Origin: Helicobacteraceae bacterium
GTDB taxonomy: Bacteria; Campylobacterota; Campylobacteria; Campylobacterales; Sulfurimonadaceae
Assembly: GCA_013138865.1 (NCBI GenBank)
Contig: WTBY01000042.1
Location: forward strand, 1 to 61,364
Direction of reading: 5' to 3'
DNA: 61,364 nucleotides
The first letter of the stretch is position 1. Each line of letters starts with the position of its first letter. The notes below the pieces were generated by a model. It was not told where the DNA came from, did no database searches, and worked only from the letters and a program-made list of their open reading frames with translations. The position numbers were made by a program, and so were the translations under genes. Below, one piece after another: positions 42,839-51,235 of this stretch.

Positions 42839-45655
42839 ATGGATAAAATAAAAATTATTGGTGCTCGTGAAAACAATTTAAAAAATATAGATTTAGAGAT
42901 CCCCAAAAATGCACTTGTAGTCTGTACAGGGCTTAGTGGAAGTGGAAAGTCAACGTTAGCTTTTGACACGCTTTATGCAGAGGGACAACGTCGTTATATG
43001 GAGTCACTCTCATCTTACGCTCGTCAGTTTCTTGATCGTGTTGGAAAGCCTGATGTTGATAAGATCGAGGGTTTAACTCCTGCGATCGCAATTGATCAAA
43101 AAACTACTTCAAAAAATCCACGCTCAACAGTAGGAACGATCACAGAGATTTATGACTACTTACGTCTTTTATATGCTCGTATAGGTGTTCAACACTGTCA
43201 CAAGTGTAAAAAAGAGATCTCACAAATGAGCGCGCAAGACATTATAAACGAAGTTTCAAAACTTCCAAGTGGTGCAAAAGTTGTAATTCTTGCACCGCTT
43301 GTAAGAGAGAAAAAAGGCAGCTTTGCAGATATGATTGAGTCTCTTCGTAATAAAGGTTACGTAAGAGCTATGATCGATGGTGTTATGGTTAGACTAGACG
43401 AAGAATTTGAACTCTCAAAAACTAAAAAACATACGATCAAGGTTGTGATCGATCGAATAGTTATTAAAGACGATAACCGCGATCGTATAGCTAGTGATGT
43501 TGAAAAAGCTTTAAAAGAGAGTTATGGAGAGCTTGAGTTAGACATTATTAACCATGAAGAGGTTGATTGTGCACACCAAATTCACTACTCTGAACATAAT
43601 GCTTGTTTTGACTGTAAAGTTAGTTTTGACCCATTAGAACCACTTAGTTTCTCTTTCAACTCTCCAAAAGGTGCATGTCAAGAGTGTGATGGTTTAGGTC
43701 TTCGCTACGCACTTGATCATGACAAAATTATAAATGGCGATGCTTGTGTAGAAGAGGGTGCTGTTAAGATCCTTTATGGTTTTAATAAAGGTTACTACTT
43801 TACGTTTTTAAAGGGCTTTTGTAAAGCCAATAAAATCAACCAAAAAATACCTTTTAGTGAACTTGAAGATCATGAGAAAAAAGCTATTCTTCATGGTGGG
43901 ATCGAAGAGATTACGTTTGATTGGAAAAGCCACCCTGTTACTCGTGTTTGGCCAGGGGTTATTAAAATTGCTTACGATATGTTCAAAGATGACAAAGAAT
44001 TAGCAGACTATATGAGTGAAAAAGTGTGTAATATTTGTGACTCTTATAGGCTTAAACGTGAGTCTTTAGCTGTTGACGTTGCAGGAAAGAAGATCCATGA
44101 AGTGATCCAAATTCCTATTGAGAAGAGTTATAAATGGTTTGCAGATGAAAAAAACTTTTCTCACTTAAGTTCTAAAGATACGCAGATTGCAAAGCCTATT
44201 TTAAATGAGATCAGAGAGAGACTATTTTTTCTTTATGATGTTGGTTTAGGTTACATTACTCTTAGCAGAGATGCTAGAACGATCAGTGGTGGAGAAGCTC
44301 AAAGAATTAGAATAGCCTCTCAGATTGGTAGTGGACTAACAGGTGTTCTTTATGTTTTAGATGAGCCAAGCATTGGTCTACATGAGCGTGATACTATGAA
44401 GCTGATTAGAACTCTTAGATCTCTTCAAGAAAAAGGTAACTCTGTGATCGTGGTTGAGCATGACAAAGAGACTATAGAACATGCTGACTTTATAATCGAT
44501 ATTGGTCCAGGTGCTGGTAAGTATGGTGGTGAGGTTGTTTTTGCTGGAACACTAGAAGAGATGAAAAAAACCGACACGTTAACTGCTCAGTATTTAAGTA
44601 ATAGAAAACAGATCGAGTACTTCTACAGACGTCCTCAAGAGAGCTGGTTAGAGATCAAAAATGTAACTCTAAACAACATTAACGCGCTTAGCGTTAAACT
44701 TCCTCTTAAAAACTTTGTTTGTGTAACTGGTGTGAGTGGTAGTGGTAAAAGTTCACTTATTCTACAAACACTTCTTCCAACTGCTCGTGAGATGTTAAAC
44801 CATGCTAGAAAAGTTAAAAAAATAGCAGGTGTTGAAATTAATGGTTTAGAGATGCTTGACAAAGTGATCTACTTAGACCAAAGCCCGATCGGACGAACTC
44901 CGAGATCAAACCCTGCAACATATACAGGTGTTATGGATGAGATCAGAAACCTATTTTCTCAAACAAAAGAGGCAAAACTTCGTGGTTATACAACTTCACG
45001 CTTTAGCTTCAACGTAAAGGGTGGTAGGTGTGAGAAGTGTCAAGGTGAGGGTGAGATCAAGATCGAGATGCACTTTTTACCGGACATTCAAGTAAAGTGT
45101 GACTCTTGTAAAGGTAAACGCTATAACCAACAGAGTTTAGAGGTTGAGTACAAAGGTAAAAGCATTGCAGATGTTTTAGGTATGAGTGTTGAAGAAGCAT
45201 TCAAATTCTTCGAGCCGATCCCTAAAATAAATATAAAACTAAAAACACTAGTAGATGTTGGACTAGGTTATATAACGCTAGGACAAAATGCAGTTACTCT
45301 AAGTGGTGGAGAAGCACAACGTATAAAGCTCTCAAAAGAGTTAAGTAGACGTGACACAGGAAAAACTCTCTACATACTAGATGAGCCAACAACAGGACTT
45401 CACTTTGCAGACGTTGACAGACTTACTAAAGTTCTACACAACTTCGTAGAGTTAGGTAACTCAGTCTTAGTGATCGAGCACAACCTAGACATGGTTAAAA
45501 ATGCTGACTACATTATAGACATGGGACCAGAAGGTGGTTCAGGTGGTGGAGAGATCATAGCAGAAGGAACACCAGAAGAGTTAGTAGCAACATGCGAAGA
45601 CTCTAGAAGCTATACGTCTAAGTATTTGAAAAAAGAGTTGGCGCTTCATAAATAG
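42839..45655 (+). CDS. uvrA: Excinuclease ABC subunit A
   Basis: This 938-residue protein has two ABC ATPase modules with Walker A G-L-S-G-S-G-K-S-T and G-V-S-G-S-G-K-S-S, two signature motifs S-G-G-E-A-Q-R-I, and Walker B V-L-D-E-P-S-I-G-L and I-L-D-E-P-T-T-G-L. Zinc modules are C-H-K-C, C-x2-C (C-Q-E-C-D-G) and C-E-K-C-x-G-E-G-x-I. UvrA finds bulky DNA lesions and loads UvrB in nucleotide excision repair. Length and motif order are normal. Codon use is core-like, with several CGATCG words. Confidence 0.97.
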   Translation: MDKIKIIGARENNLKNIDLEIPKNALVVCTGLSGSGKSTLAFDTLYAEGQRRYMESLSSYARQFLDRVGKPDVDKIEGLTPAIAIDQKTTSKNPRSTVGTITEIYDYLRLLYARIGVQHCHKCKKEISQMSAQDIINEVSKLPSGAKVVILAPLVREKKGSFADMIESLRNKGYVRAMIDGVMVRLDEEFELSKTKKHTIKVVIDRIVIKDDNRDRIASDVEKALKESYGELELDIINHEEVDCAHQIHYSEHNACFDCKVSFDPLEPLSFSFNSPKGACQECDGLGLRYALDHDKIINGDACVEEGAVKILYGFNKGYYFTFLKGFCKANKINQKIPFSELEDHEKKAILHGGIEEITFDWKSHPVTRVWPGVIKIAYDMFKDDKELADYMSEKVCNICDSYRLKRESLAVDVAGKKIHEVIQIPIEKSYKWFADEKNFSHLSSKDTQIAKPILNEIRERLFFLYDVGLGYITLSRDARTISGGEAQRIRIASQIGSGLTGVLYVLDEPSIGLHERDTMKLIRTLRSLQEKGNSVIVVEHDKETIEHADFIIDIGPGAGKYGGEVVFAGTLEEMKKTDTLTAQYLSNRKQIEYFYRRPQESWLEIKNVTLNNINALSVKLPLKNFVCVTGVSGSGKSSLILQTLLPTAREMLNHARKVKKIAGVEINGLEMLDKVIYLDQSPIGRTPRSNPATYTGVMDEIRNLFSQTKEAKLRGYTTSRFSFNVKGGRCEKCQGEGEIKIEMHFLPDIQVKCDSCKGKRYNQQSLEVEYKGKSIADVLGMSVEEAFKFFEPIPKINIKLKTLVDVGLGYITLGQNAVTLSGGEAQRIKLSKELSRRDTGKTLYILDEPTTGLHFADVDRLTKVLHNFVELGNSVLVIEHNLDMVKNADYIIDMGPEGGSGGGEIIAEGTPEELVATCEDSRSYTSKYLKKELALHK

Positions 45656-45768
45656 GGTATAATATTTTCTAATAAATTTAAGTCCTTATTTATAGGGCTT
45701 TAAAAGGCTGGAATATGTGTCAAACTATAAGCATAAACCAACCAACACAACATAAATTTGGAGATAAA

Positions 45769-46388
45769 ATGAGAAAAGCACTAATAAACTTCACTAAAAT
45801 TAAAGACAATGAACTATCAGAACTAGCAAAATTTTTAAATAAAGAACTAAAAAAGTTGAAGAAGTAAATATTGGTAAAATAAATTATACTTATTTAGTTA
45901 ATAGATATCTGGATGATCATGCTGGAGAGTTAAATGAACAGTTAAACTCTTTTAAAAAACTTTCTTTGAAAGAGACTATTGAGTGTGAAACAACAATAAA
46001 AATATCTTCACATCAGTATCGTTTGGATAAAGATGCTATGAAAAAAAGTAATAAAAAGTTACAAGTTCATATAGAAGAGATAAGAAATTGTAAAGATTTT
46101 GAATGTATATACGTACTAATAAGTAAATATACTGAAAAAATAAAAGGTTTAGGTTCTCTTTATTATTATGATGTATCGCTTAGAATAGGTTGGTATTTGA
46201 ATATTTTACCAGATAAAGTTCATCTGCATGCAGGTGCATTAGAAGGTGCAAAAATGATTGATAAGAAGTTTAAATTTGGTGCTTATAAAAAAACTGATTT
46301 TCCTTATGAGTTGTACAATAAACTAAAGCCTTATCAAATAGAAGCATTTTTATGTCTATGTATGAAGCATACTAAGAGTAAATGTTAA
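45769..46388 (+). pseudogene. Small HhH-like protein gene with an internal -1 frameshift
   Basis: Two frames read as one protein if the ribosome or the sequence shifts -1 at A AAA AAG (45849-45855). The first frame gives M-R-K-A-L-I-N-F-T-K...E-L-A-K-F-L-N-K-E-L-K-K. The second continues V-E-E-V-N-I-G-K-I-N-Y-T-Y-L-V-N and runs to C-L-C-M-K-H-T-K. The joined product would be 206 aa. The motif I-K-G-L-G-S-L-Y-Y-Y-D-V-S-L-R-I-G with H-L-H-A-G resembles uncharacterised helix-hairpin-helix proteins of plasmids and islands. GGAG precedes ATG 45769; an in-frame ATG at 45715 is also possible. It may be a broken gene, a sequencing error or programmed frameshifting. Confidence 0.65.
45849..45855 (+). 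other. Slippery heptamer A AAA AAG at the frame junction
   Basis: In the upstream frame the codons read CTA AAA AAG TTG, so the heptamer has the X-XXY-YYZ phase of the classic -1 slippery site used in dnaX. Slipping back one base continues directly into the long downstream frame. No strong downstream stem was found by eye. Confidence 0.6.
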
Positions 46389-46407
46389 GAGTTTAAAAAC
46401 TTTTCGC

Positions 46408-46413
46408 TATAAT
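46408..46413 (+). promoter_or_regulatory. TATAAT box for a putative antisense RNA (copy 1)
   Basis: TTCGCTATAATTTCAC faces into the 3' end of the minus-strand peptide mRNA; a transcript from about 46420 would be complementary to its terminator and coding end. The box and flanks are identical in copy 2. Confidence 0.6.
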
Positions 46414-46430
46414 TTCACTAGTTGGGACAA

Positions 46431-46457
46431 AAACGAAGAGCTACGAACTCTTCGTTT
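46431..46457 (-). terminator. Rho-independent terminator of the small peptide mRNA (copy 1)
   Basis: AAACGAAGAG and CTCTTCGTTT form a perfect 10-bp stem with a 7-nt loop. On the minus strand five T residues follow at once (TTTTTGTCCC). The plus strand also has a T-rich tail (GGCTTTT), so it may end both RNAs. Confidence 0.8.
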
Positions 46458-46463
46458 AGGCTT

Positions 46464-46523
46464 TTAATAGACTTTCACTTCCAAAAGAAGTAAAAGAATA
46501 ACAATTATCGTGTAGTGATGCAT
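46464..46523 (-). CDS. 19-aa hydrophobic peptide, Ibs/AapA-like type I toxin (copy 1)
   Basis: The peptide reads M-H-H-Y-T-I-I-V-I-L-L-L-L-L-E-V-K-V-Y. Its run of Ile, Val and Leu with an aromatic end resembles E. coli Ibs toxins, which insert into the inner membrane. The AAAGGA ribosome-binding site is buried in a CCTTT-AAC-AAAGG hairpin just upstream. A leader segment UGGGACA could pair with UGUCCCA at the mRNA 3' end, the long-range pairing that silences AapA mRNAs in Helicobacter. A minus-strand TATACT box lies near 46616-46611. Two conserved copies support coding; toxicity is inferred. Confidence 0.65.
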   Translation of the reverse strand: MHHYTIIVILLLLLEVKVY

Positions 46524-46707
46524 TGTTATATCCTTTGTTAAAGGCTGACCCTGTCCCACCTTCTCCTTCACAACATAACCAAAACACTCTAATCGCCAAC
46601 TAGGTGAGGTAGTATAACTATAAAAATACTATCAACTTAAAAATATGTCAGTATGCAATATATTCTTTCGCTATAATCATGAAATAATTTTAAAGTAGGA
46701 TGTATAA

Positions 46708-47157
46708 ATGTTTAAAGTAGTATTAGGTTTTATGTTTGTTTTGGGTGTTGCATTTGCTGCTGATATATTTCAGAGTGTTCCTAAAGACAGAGCTGAGCTT
46801 ATTCAAAAAGGTGCAAATAAAGAAGCATGCAATATGTGTGGAATGGACTTAGTTCGTTTTTATAAAACAAGTCATGCACATGGAAACAAACAGTTTTGCT
46901 CGATCCACTGTCTTGCACAATCAAGTAACTACTATGTTCCACTCTCTCCAAAAGTTGTTGATGTAACTTCACTTAAACTCATAAAAGCTAAAGATGCTTT
47001 TTATGTTGTTGGTTCTAAAGAGTGGGGAACTATGAGTAGAGTAAGTAAATATGCTTTTAAAGAAGAAGGTGATGCTAAAGCTTTTCAAAAAGCTAAGGGT
47101 GGAGAGCTTATGAGCTTTGAAGAAGCTTACAAAGTTGCACTTAAAGACTCTTTTTAA
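46708..47157 (+). CDS. nosL: NosL-family copper-binding protein
   Basis: A 149-residue exported protein with a signal peptide (V-V-L-G-F-M-F-V-L-G-V-A-F-A) and a NosL domain: C-N-M-C-G-M-D-L with downstream H-A-H and C-S-I-H-C-L-A. NosL delivers copper to nitrous oxide reductase in nos clusters. No nosZ lies in the window, so this may be one of the stand-alone NosL-like copper proteins frequent in Campylobacterota. The next gene starts 16 nt later but belongs to a secretion system. Confidence 0.82.
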   Translation: MFKVVLGFMFVLGVAFAADIFQSVPKDRAELIQKGANKEACNMCGMDLVRFYKTSHAHGNKQFCSIHCLAQSSNYYVPLSPKVVDVTSLKLIKAKDAFYVVGSKEWGTMSRVSKYAFKEEGDAKAFQKAKGGELMSFEEAYKVALKDSF

Positions 47158-47172
47158 GAGTAGTGATATAGA

Positions 47173-48096
47173 GTGCAAAAAAAAGGTATAGCTCTTCTTG
47201 TAACACTTTTTTTCATAACTGCTATCATGGCGATAGTTGGAGTGAGTATGCACTACTACAACAAAGCAAGCTCTAACGTAGCGGAGTCACACCTTATAGT
47301 TCAAGGTGACGCTATTATGAGTGATGTTATAACCTTCTTGCAAAATTCCGAAGATGTTAAAAGTGTAAGTGACGCTGAGTCTTTACAACTCTTTTTAAGT
47401 ACAAGTTCACTTATACCTATTCAAAAAGATTCTCTTAGTTTAGTAGTTATGATTCAGAGTGCTTCTGATCGCTTTAACATAAATGATCTGAAAAATTTTA
47501 ATGAAGATCTAAACATAGAGTTTGAAGAGTACCTAGTTAAACAAGGTGTATCAGATCCGCTCTTTTTTATGGATCTACTTCGTGATAGCATGAGTGGAGT
47601 TAAAGAGAATTACTTAAGTGAACTGTTTGTTGATAAGCCTACACTATACAAGGAGCGTCTCACTTCACAAGAGCATTTAGACGAAATTTTAGACTTCTAT
47701 GTTATGCGACGTTATGAGAACAGTGTAAAAACTATACCTTGGAGTGAAGCTGTTACTTTTAATGAGACAAACTCAACTTTTATAGATCCCAATTACATGC
47801 CAATAGAGGTATGGAAAATGCTAATACCTAGACTAAGTACTATAGAGACTCAGATGATAGTAGATAATGAAGAGTTGTTTAAAGATGATCAAGAGCTTTT
47901 AGATATAGGTTTAAGTGAGCAAGAAGTAGCTAAACTGCATAAGTTTAACCTCACTTACTTTTCGCCTATAGTTAGGGTTATTTTAAAGGTTAGTAAGGGT
48001 GAGAGAACTTTAAATATAGAGTTTCAGTACAACCTACAAACCTCGCAAGTATATAAAAAAACAGTGAAAGGAAGTATATTTGAATTTAACATTTAA
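47173..48096 (+). CDS. gspK: Type II secretion minor pseudopilin GspK-like
   Basis: This 307-residue protein starts M-Q-K-K-G-I-A-L-L-V-T-L-F-F-I-T-A-I-M with a prepilin-like hydrophobic helix in which Ile replaces the usual Phe and the Glu+5 is absent, as expected for GspK, the tip pseudopilin. The periplasmic body has D-R-F-N-I-N-D-L-K, typical of the GspK core. A GTG start is used. It heads a run of GspK-L-M-N-C-like genes with overlapping ends. Confidence 0.82.
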   Translation: MQKKGIALLVTLFFITAIMAIVGVSMHYYNKASSNVAESHLIVQGDAIMSDVITFLQNSEDVKSVSDAESLQLFLSTSSLIPIQKDSLSLVVMIQSASDRFNINDLKNFNEDLNIEFEEYLVKQGVSDPLFFMDLLRDSMSGVKENYLSELFVDKPTLYKERLTSQEHLDEILDFYVMRRYENSVKTIPWSEAVTFNETNSTFIDPNYMPIEVWKMLIPRLSTIETQMIVDNEELFKDDQELLDIGLSEQEVAKLHKFNLTYFSPIVRVILKVSKGERTLNIEFQYNLQTSQVYKKTVKGSIFEFNI

Positions 48097-49021
48097 AAGA
48101 GATAAAAGAGTTCTTTTTGTTGATCATAATGATACTCCTTTCATTTTACTAGATAGTGAAAAAGTAAATATAATTCTTTCACCCTCATTTTACTGGGTAC
48201 AAAAAGTAACTCTCCCTGTAAAATACCTATACGAAGTAAACAAACTTCTACCTGCTCTTTTTGACGACTTACTAGCTGATGATGATAGCGAATACAGTTA
48301 TGAAGCATATAAAAAAGATGACTACTATATGGCATTTGCATATAAAGAGAGTGTTATAAAAGAGGCTTTGGCTAAAAAGAATATACCTCTTGATAATATA
48401 GACAAGATTTACTTTGCACAGAGTGAGTTTAGCGAAATAGATAGTGCGTTAAGTATAGACTCTCAAAGTGTGTTAATACTAAAAGATGAGTTAGTTATTA
48501 AGCTTCCACTTATAATGGTTGAAACATATAAAGAGTTAGACCTACAAAAGTTTAAACTATCTTCACATAACATAGCGATCGCAAAGTATAACAACATAAT
48601 AGACCCTAAGGTTTTAAAAACTACGTTTGCTTTGGCTCTAGCTTTGATCGTTATTCTCTCGATAGAGTTATTTGTAAAGAGTAGCTCGCTAAATTCTTTA
48701 GAAGATATAGAGAGCTCTATATATAAAAAAGCATCTCTCTCTTCATCATCAAGACAAAATAATTCCATATATAAACAACTAAACAAAACGTATAAAGAAC
48801 AGAGCTCTTTACGAGAAGCAATGAAGTTAGTTTTAAAGCAACAACTAAAAAATGATGAGGTTATAAAATATATAGAAGTTGTAGCCTCTCACTTAAAAGT
48901 AGAGTTTTTTATAAGAAATAAAAGCTCGCTAAATGAGCTTCTATCTAAACTACGATCGCATGGTTATAAAGTAGCTACATATTATAAAAACCAAAAACTA
49001 CAGTTGGATATTAAGCTATGA
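48080..49021 (+). CDS. gspL: GspL/PilM-like inner-membrane assembly protein
   Basis: This 313-residue protein has a cytosolic actin-like N-terminal region (about 1-190; V-L-F-V-D-H-N-D-T-P-F), one membrane helix (about 192-208) and a small periplasmic ferredoxin-like domain (E-V-V-A-S-H-L-K-V-E-F-F-I). This is the GspL layout. It uses a TTG start overlapping gspK by 17 nt. Identity rests on architecture and order, since sequence is divergent. Confidence 0.7.
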   Translation: MNLTFKRDKRVLFVDHNDTPFILLDSEKVNIILSPSFYWVQKVTLPVKYLYEVNKLLPALFDDLLADDDSEYSYEAYKKDDYYMAFAYKESVIKEALAKKNIPLDNIDKIYFAQSEFSEIDSALSIDSQSVLILKDELVIKLPLIMVETYKELDLQKFKLSSHNIAIAKYNNIIDPKVLKTTFALALALIVILSIELFVKSSSLNSLEDIESSIYKKASLSSSSRQNNSIYKQLNKTYKEQSSLREAMKLVLKQQLKNDEVIKYIEVVASHLKVEFFIRNKSSLNELLSKLRSHGYKVATYYKNQKLQLDIKL

Positions 49022-49425
49022 AGTTTATAAACCCTCTATATATTCTTCTCACACTTATGGTTGTTGTAATTACTCTAGTTATTAATTTAAATGTTATTAG
49101 CAGTGAGAGTAAGTCACTTCAAAGCGCTATTGAGAGTAAGAGTAAAATAGCTTCTAGTGTAGTTTCACTAAAGAGAGAGTGGGACAATAGATCTAAAAGT
49201 AAAAATGAGTTAAACACTCTTCTTAACTCAAACCAACTAAGAGATGTTCTTTTTAAAGTCGACCGTGGATCTTCTATCTACTCTATAACAACAAAGAGTA
49301 TGAATAAAGATGAGTTAAACTACCTTTTAAATAGAGTCTTAAATAGTGCACTAGTTGTTAAAACGTTGAGAATTAAGAGTATGAGCAAGTATAGTGCTTC
49401 ACTGATTTTAAAGGTAGAGCTATGA
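49018..49425 (+). CDS. gspM: GspM-like bitopic protein
   Basis: This 135-residue protein has one N-terminal membrane helix (residues 5-25), a coiled-coil-like stretch and a small periplasmic alpha/beta domain. Size, topology and the place directly after the GspL-like gene (4-nt overlap) match GspM, which dimerises with GspL. There is no distinctive motif. Confidence 0.6.
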   Translation: MKFINPLYILLTLMVVVITLVINLNVISSESKSLQSAIESKSKIASSVVSLKREWDNRSKSKNELNTLLNSNQLRDVLFKVDRGSSIYSITTKSMNKDELNYLLNRVLNSALVVKTLRIKSMSKYSASLILKVEL

Positions 49426-49955
49426 TAGCTAGACTTAGAAACACTCTTCTTTATTTACTACTTTTTATAGCCATGCTTATAGTGTTCATGCCTAAAGTAA
49501 ACCTCTACTACCTTTTAGAAAAAGAGTTAAGTGCTAAGGGTGTTGTAATAAGTAGTGAGAACTTAAGCGATCGCTTCTTTAGTTTAAACATAAAAGATGC
49601 AACTATTTATGTGAAGCAGATAAAAAGTGCTAAAGTAGCTAATGTCAATATAACTACGCTACTTTTTTACAACTACATAGAGTTTGATAATATAGAGTTA
49701 TCTCAAAGCTTTGAGGATATGCTACCTACTAAAATTAAAAATGTAAAAATACTTTACTCAGTTTTAAACCCTCTAAATATTACAGCTACCTCTATAGGTG
49801 AGTTTGGAGAGGCTAGTGCAGTTATATCTCTTGAAAAAAGAGTTGTATTCGTAACTATAAAAGCATCGAAACGCCTTGTAGATAAATACAGCAAAATTTT
49901 ACGTCCACTCAAAACTGATGGTAAAGGAAGTTATACGTATGAATATAATTTCTAA
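49422..49955 (+). CDS. gspN: GspN-like protein
   Basis: This 177-residue protein has an N-terminal membrane helix (L-L-Y-L-L-L-F-I-A-M-L-I-V-F-M) and a beta-rich periplasmic domain with N-L-S-D-R-F-F-S-L-N-I-K-D-A, the pattern of GspN. It overlaps its neighbours on both sides. GspN is an optional part of type II systems with unclear role. Confidence 0.65.
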   Translation: MIARLRNTLLYLLLFIAMLIVFMPKVNLYYLLEKELSAKGVVISSENLSDRFFSLNIKDATIYVKQIKSAKVANVNITTLLFYNYIEFDNIELSQSFEDMLPTKIKNVKILYSVLNPLNITATSIGEFGEASAVISLEKRVVFVTIKASKRLVDKYSKILRPLKTDGKGSYTYEYNF

Positions 49956-50799
49956 AAGTAACTTACTAAAAATTGCCATTAGAATAGGCTATATAGCTAT
50001 GTTTGCAAAAATACTCTCTCTTGTAGCAACTTTTTACCTACCAAAGAGTGGTTTTGATTTTAATGAAAAAATATCTTTTGCACCAGAGTATGCTCGATAT
50101 AGTGTCTCAAACATACTCACAGAAAAAGAAGTAGTTAAAGAGGTTGTTGAAGTGGCAGTAGTTGAAACTGTTATAGAGACTCCTTTAACAAATATTTCAG
50201 ATATTATTTTAAAAGGTATCTATAAAACTGACAGCGGAGGCTACATTATAGTAGTCCTTAAAAGTGACACTAGTTCTGCGATCCTCTCTGTAAATGACTC
50301 TTTCAATAGCTACAAACTTCTTGAAATAAAAACATATAGTGCTATTTTTGAACGTAATGGAAAAAAATATGTTCTCTACATGGCTAACCATACTGCAGAT
50401 GAGGTAGAAGAGCTTCCAGTTAAAAAAAAGGATCTAAAAAAACGATCTATACAAAGAAGACAAAAGCCAACAGTTAGTTTAAAAGAGAGAGTAATAAAAA
50501 GAAGAGATATTAAACAGTACACTAAAAACTTCAACCAAATATGGAATGACATAAGAATAGACGATTATGTTGTAAATGGGAAACTAGCAGGTTTTAAAGT
50601 TATAAAAATGAAGCCTATGACTATTTTTACACAACTAGGACTTAAAAAAGGTGACATTATAAAAAAGGTGAATAACCAAGCGTTAAAATCTTACGCAGAT
50701 GCTTTTAATATGTACGAAAAAATAAATAAGTTAGACGCACTAAAAATAACAGTACTTAGAAATGGCAGTGAAACGGACCTGCTTTATGACATAAAATAA
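49939..50799 (+). CDS. gspC: GspC-like protein with PDZ domain
   Basis: This 286-residue protein has one membrane helix (about 10-30), a homology region (about 85-150; I-I-L-K-G-I-Y-K-T-D-S-G-G-Y-I-I-V), a basic linker and a C-terminal PDZ domain (F-T-Q-L-G-L-K-K-G-D-I-I-K-K-V-N). GspC links the inner-membrane platform to the secretin and may select substrates. ATG 49939 has AAGGAAG at good spacing. Genes D, E and F are not in the window. Confidence 0.78.
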   Translation: MNIISKSNLLKIAIRIGYIAMFAKILSLVATFYLPKSGFDFNEKISFAPEYARYSVSNILTEKEVVKEVVEVAVVETVIETPLTNISDIILKGIYKTDSGGYIIVVLKSDTSSAILSVNDSFNSYKLLEIKTYSAIFERNGKKYVLYMANHTADEVEELPVKKKDLKKRSIQRRQKPTVSLKERVIKRRDIKQYTKNFNQIWNDIRIDDYVVNGKLAGFKVIKMKPMTIFTQLGLKKGDIIKKVNNQALKSYADAFNMYEKINKLDALKITVLRNGSETDLLYDIK

Positions 50800-50809
50800 A
50801 AGGAACATT

Positions 50810-51223
50810 ATGATCTCTTTAGCATTAACAATTTTAAAACTACTACCACAAGAACAAGGTGAAAATATAGCGCTCTTAAGTGAGAACGAGTTCTTAGTTG
50901 AGTTAGTAAGTGAGTTTTGTAGTGAGTTCAACGCAAACATAACTCTTTTAGACTCTACAAGTGTTCAAAAACCTCTAGGAAATGAACGCTTTGAGTCTAT
51001 GATCTTTGATGATTCAGACGATATTTTTGAAAATGTAAAAACTATAAAAAGTATAAAAAATGCTCTACAAAAAAATAGAACTATGATCATTATTAGTAAA
51101 ACTCTAAACTCTTTTGATCTTGAAGCTAAACTAGATGAGTATGGTTTTAGTAACTTTAGTACAATAGAGCACGATGGTTATAATATAAATGTAGTTAAGA
51201 AGTGGTTTACTAATGCTCAATAG
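50810..51223 (+). CDS. Unknown 137-residue cytosolic protein after gspC
   Basis: No family is recognised. The first 40 residues are helical (L-T-I-L-K-L-L-P-Q-E-Q-G-E-N), and the rest alternates strand and helix with T-M-I-I-I-S-K-T-L, like a small Rossmann or receiver-like fold without catalytic residues. It lacks a signal peptide. It sits 10 nt after the GspC-like gene and 12 nt before the Na/Pi cotransporter, so it is probably co-transcribed. Confidence 0.65.
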   Translation: MISLALTILKLLPQEQGENIALLSENEFLVELVSEFCSEFNANITLLDSTSVQKPLGNERFESMIFDDSDDIFENVKTIKSIKNALQKNRTMIIISKTLNSFDLEAKLDEYGFSNFSTIEHDGYNINVVKKWFTNAQ

Positions 51224-51235
51224 AGCAAAAAAATA

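Larger units (their letters stand above)
46404..46616. repeat. Copy 1 of a duplicated ~215-nt type I toxin-antitoxin-like locus
   Basis: Nearly the same block recurs at 56169-56384. The left part (TCGCTATAATTTCACTAG to TTTAATAGACTTT) and a right part of about 80 nt (CCTTTGTTAAAGG to CAACTAGGTG) are identical; differences are concentrated inside the small minus-strand reading frame. It holds a minus-strand promoter, a leader, a 19-aa reading frame, a terminator hairpin and an opposing plus-strand promoter. Confidence 0.9.

Noticed and set aside
46708-47157. Nitrous oxide reductase cluster
   Set aside because: Only a NosL-like protein is present; no nosZ, nosD, nosF or nosY is nearby.
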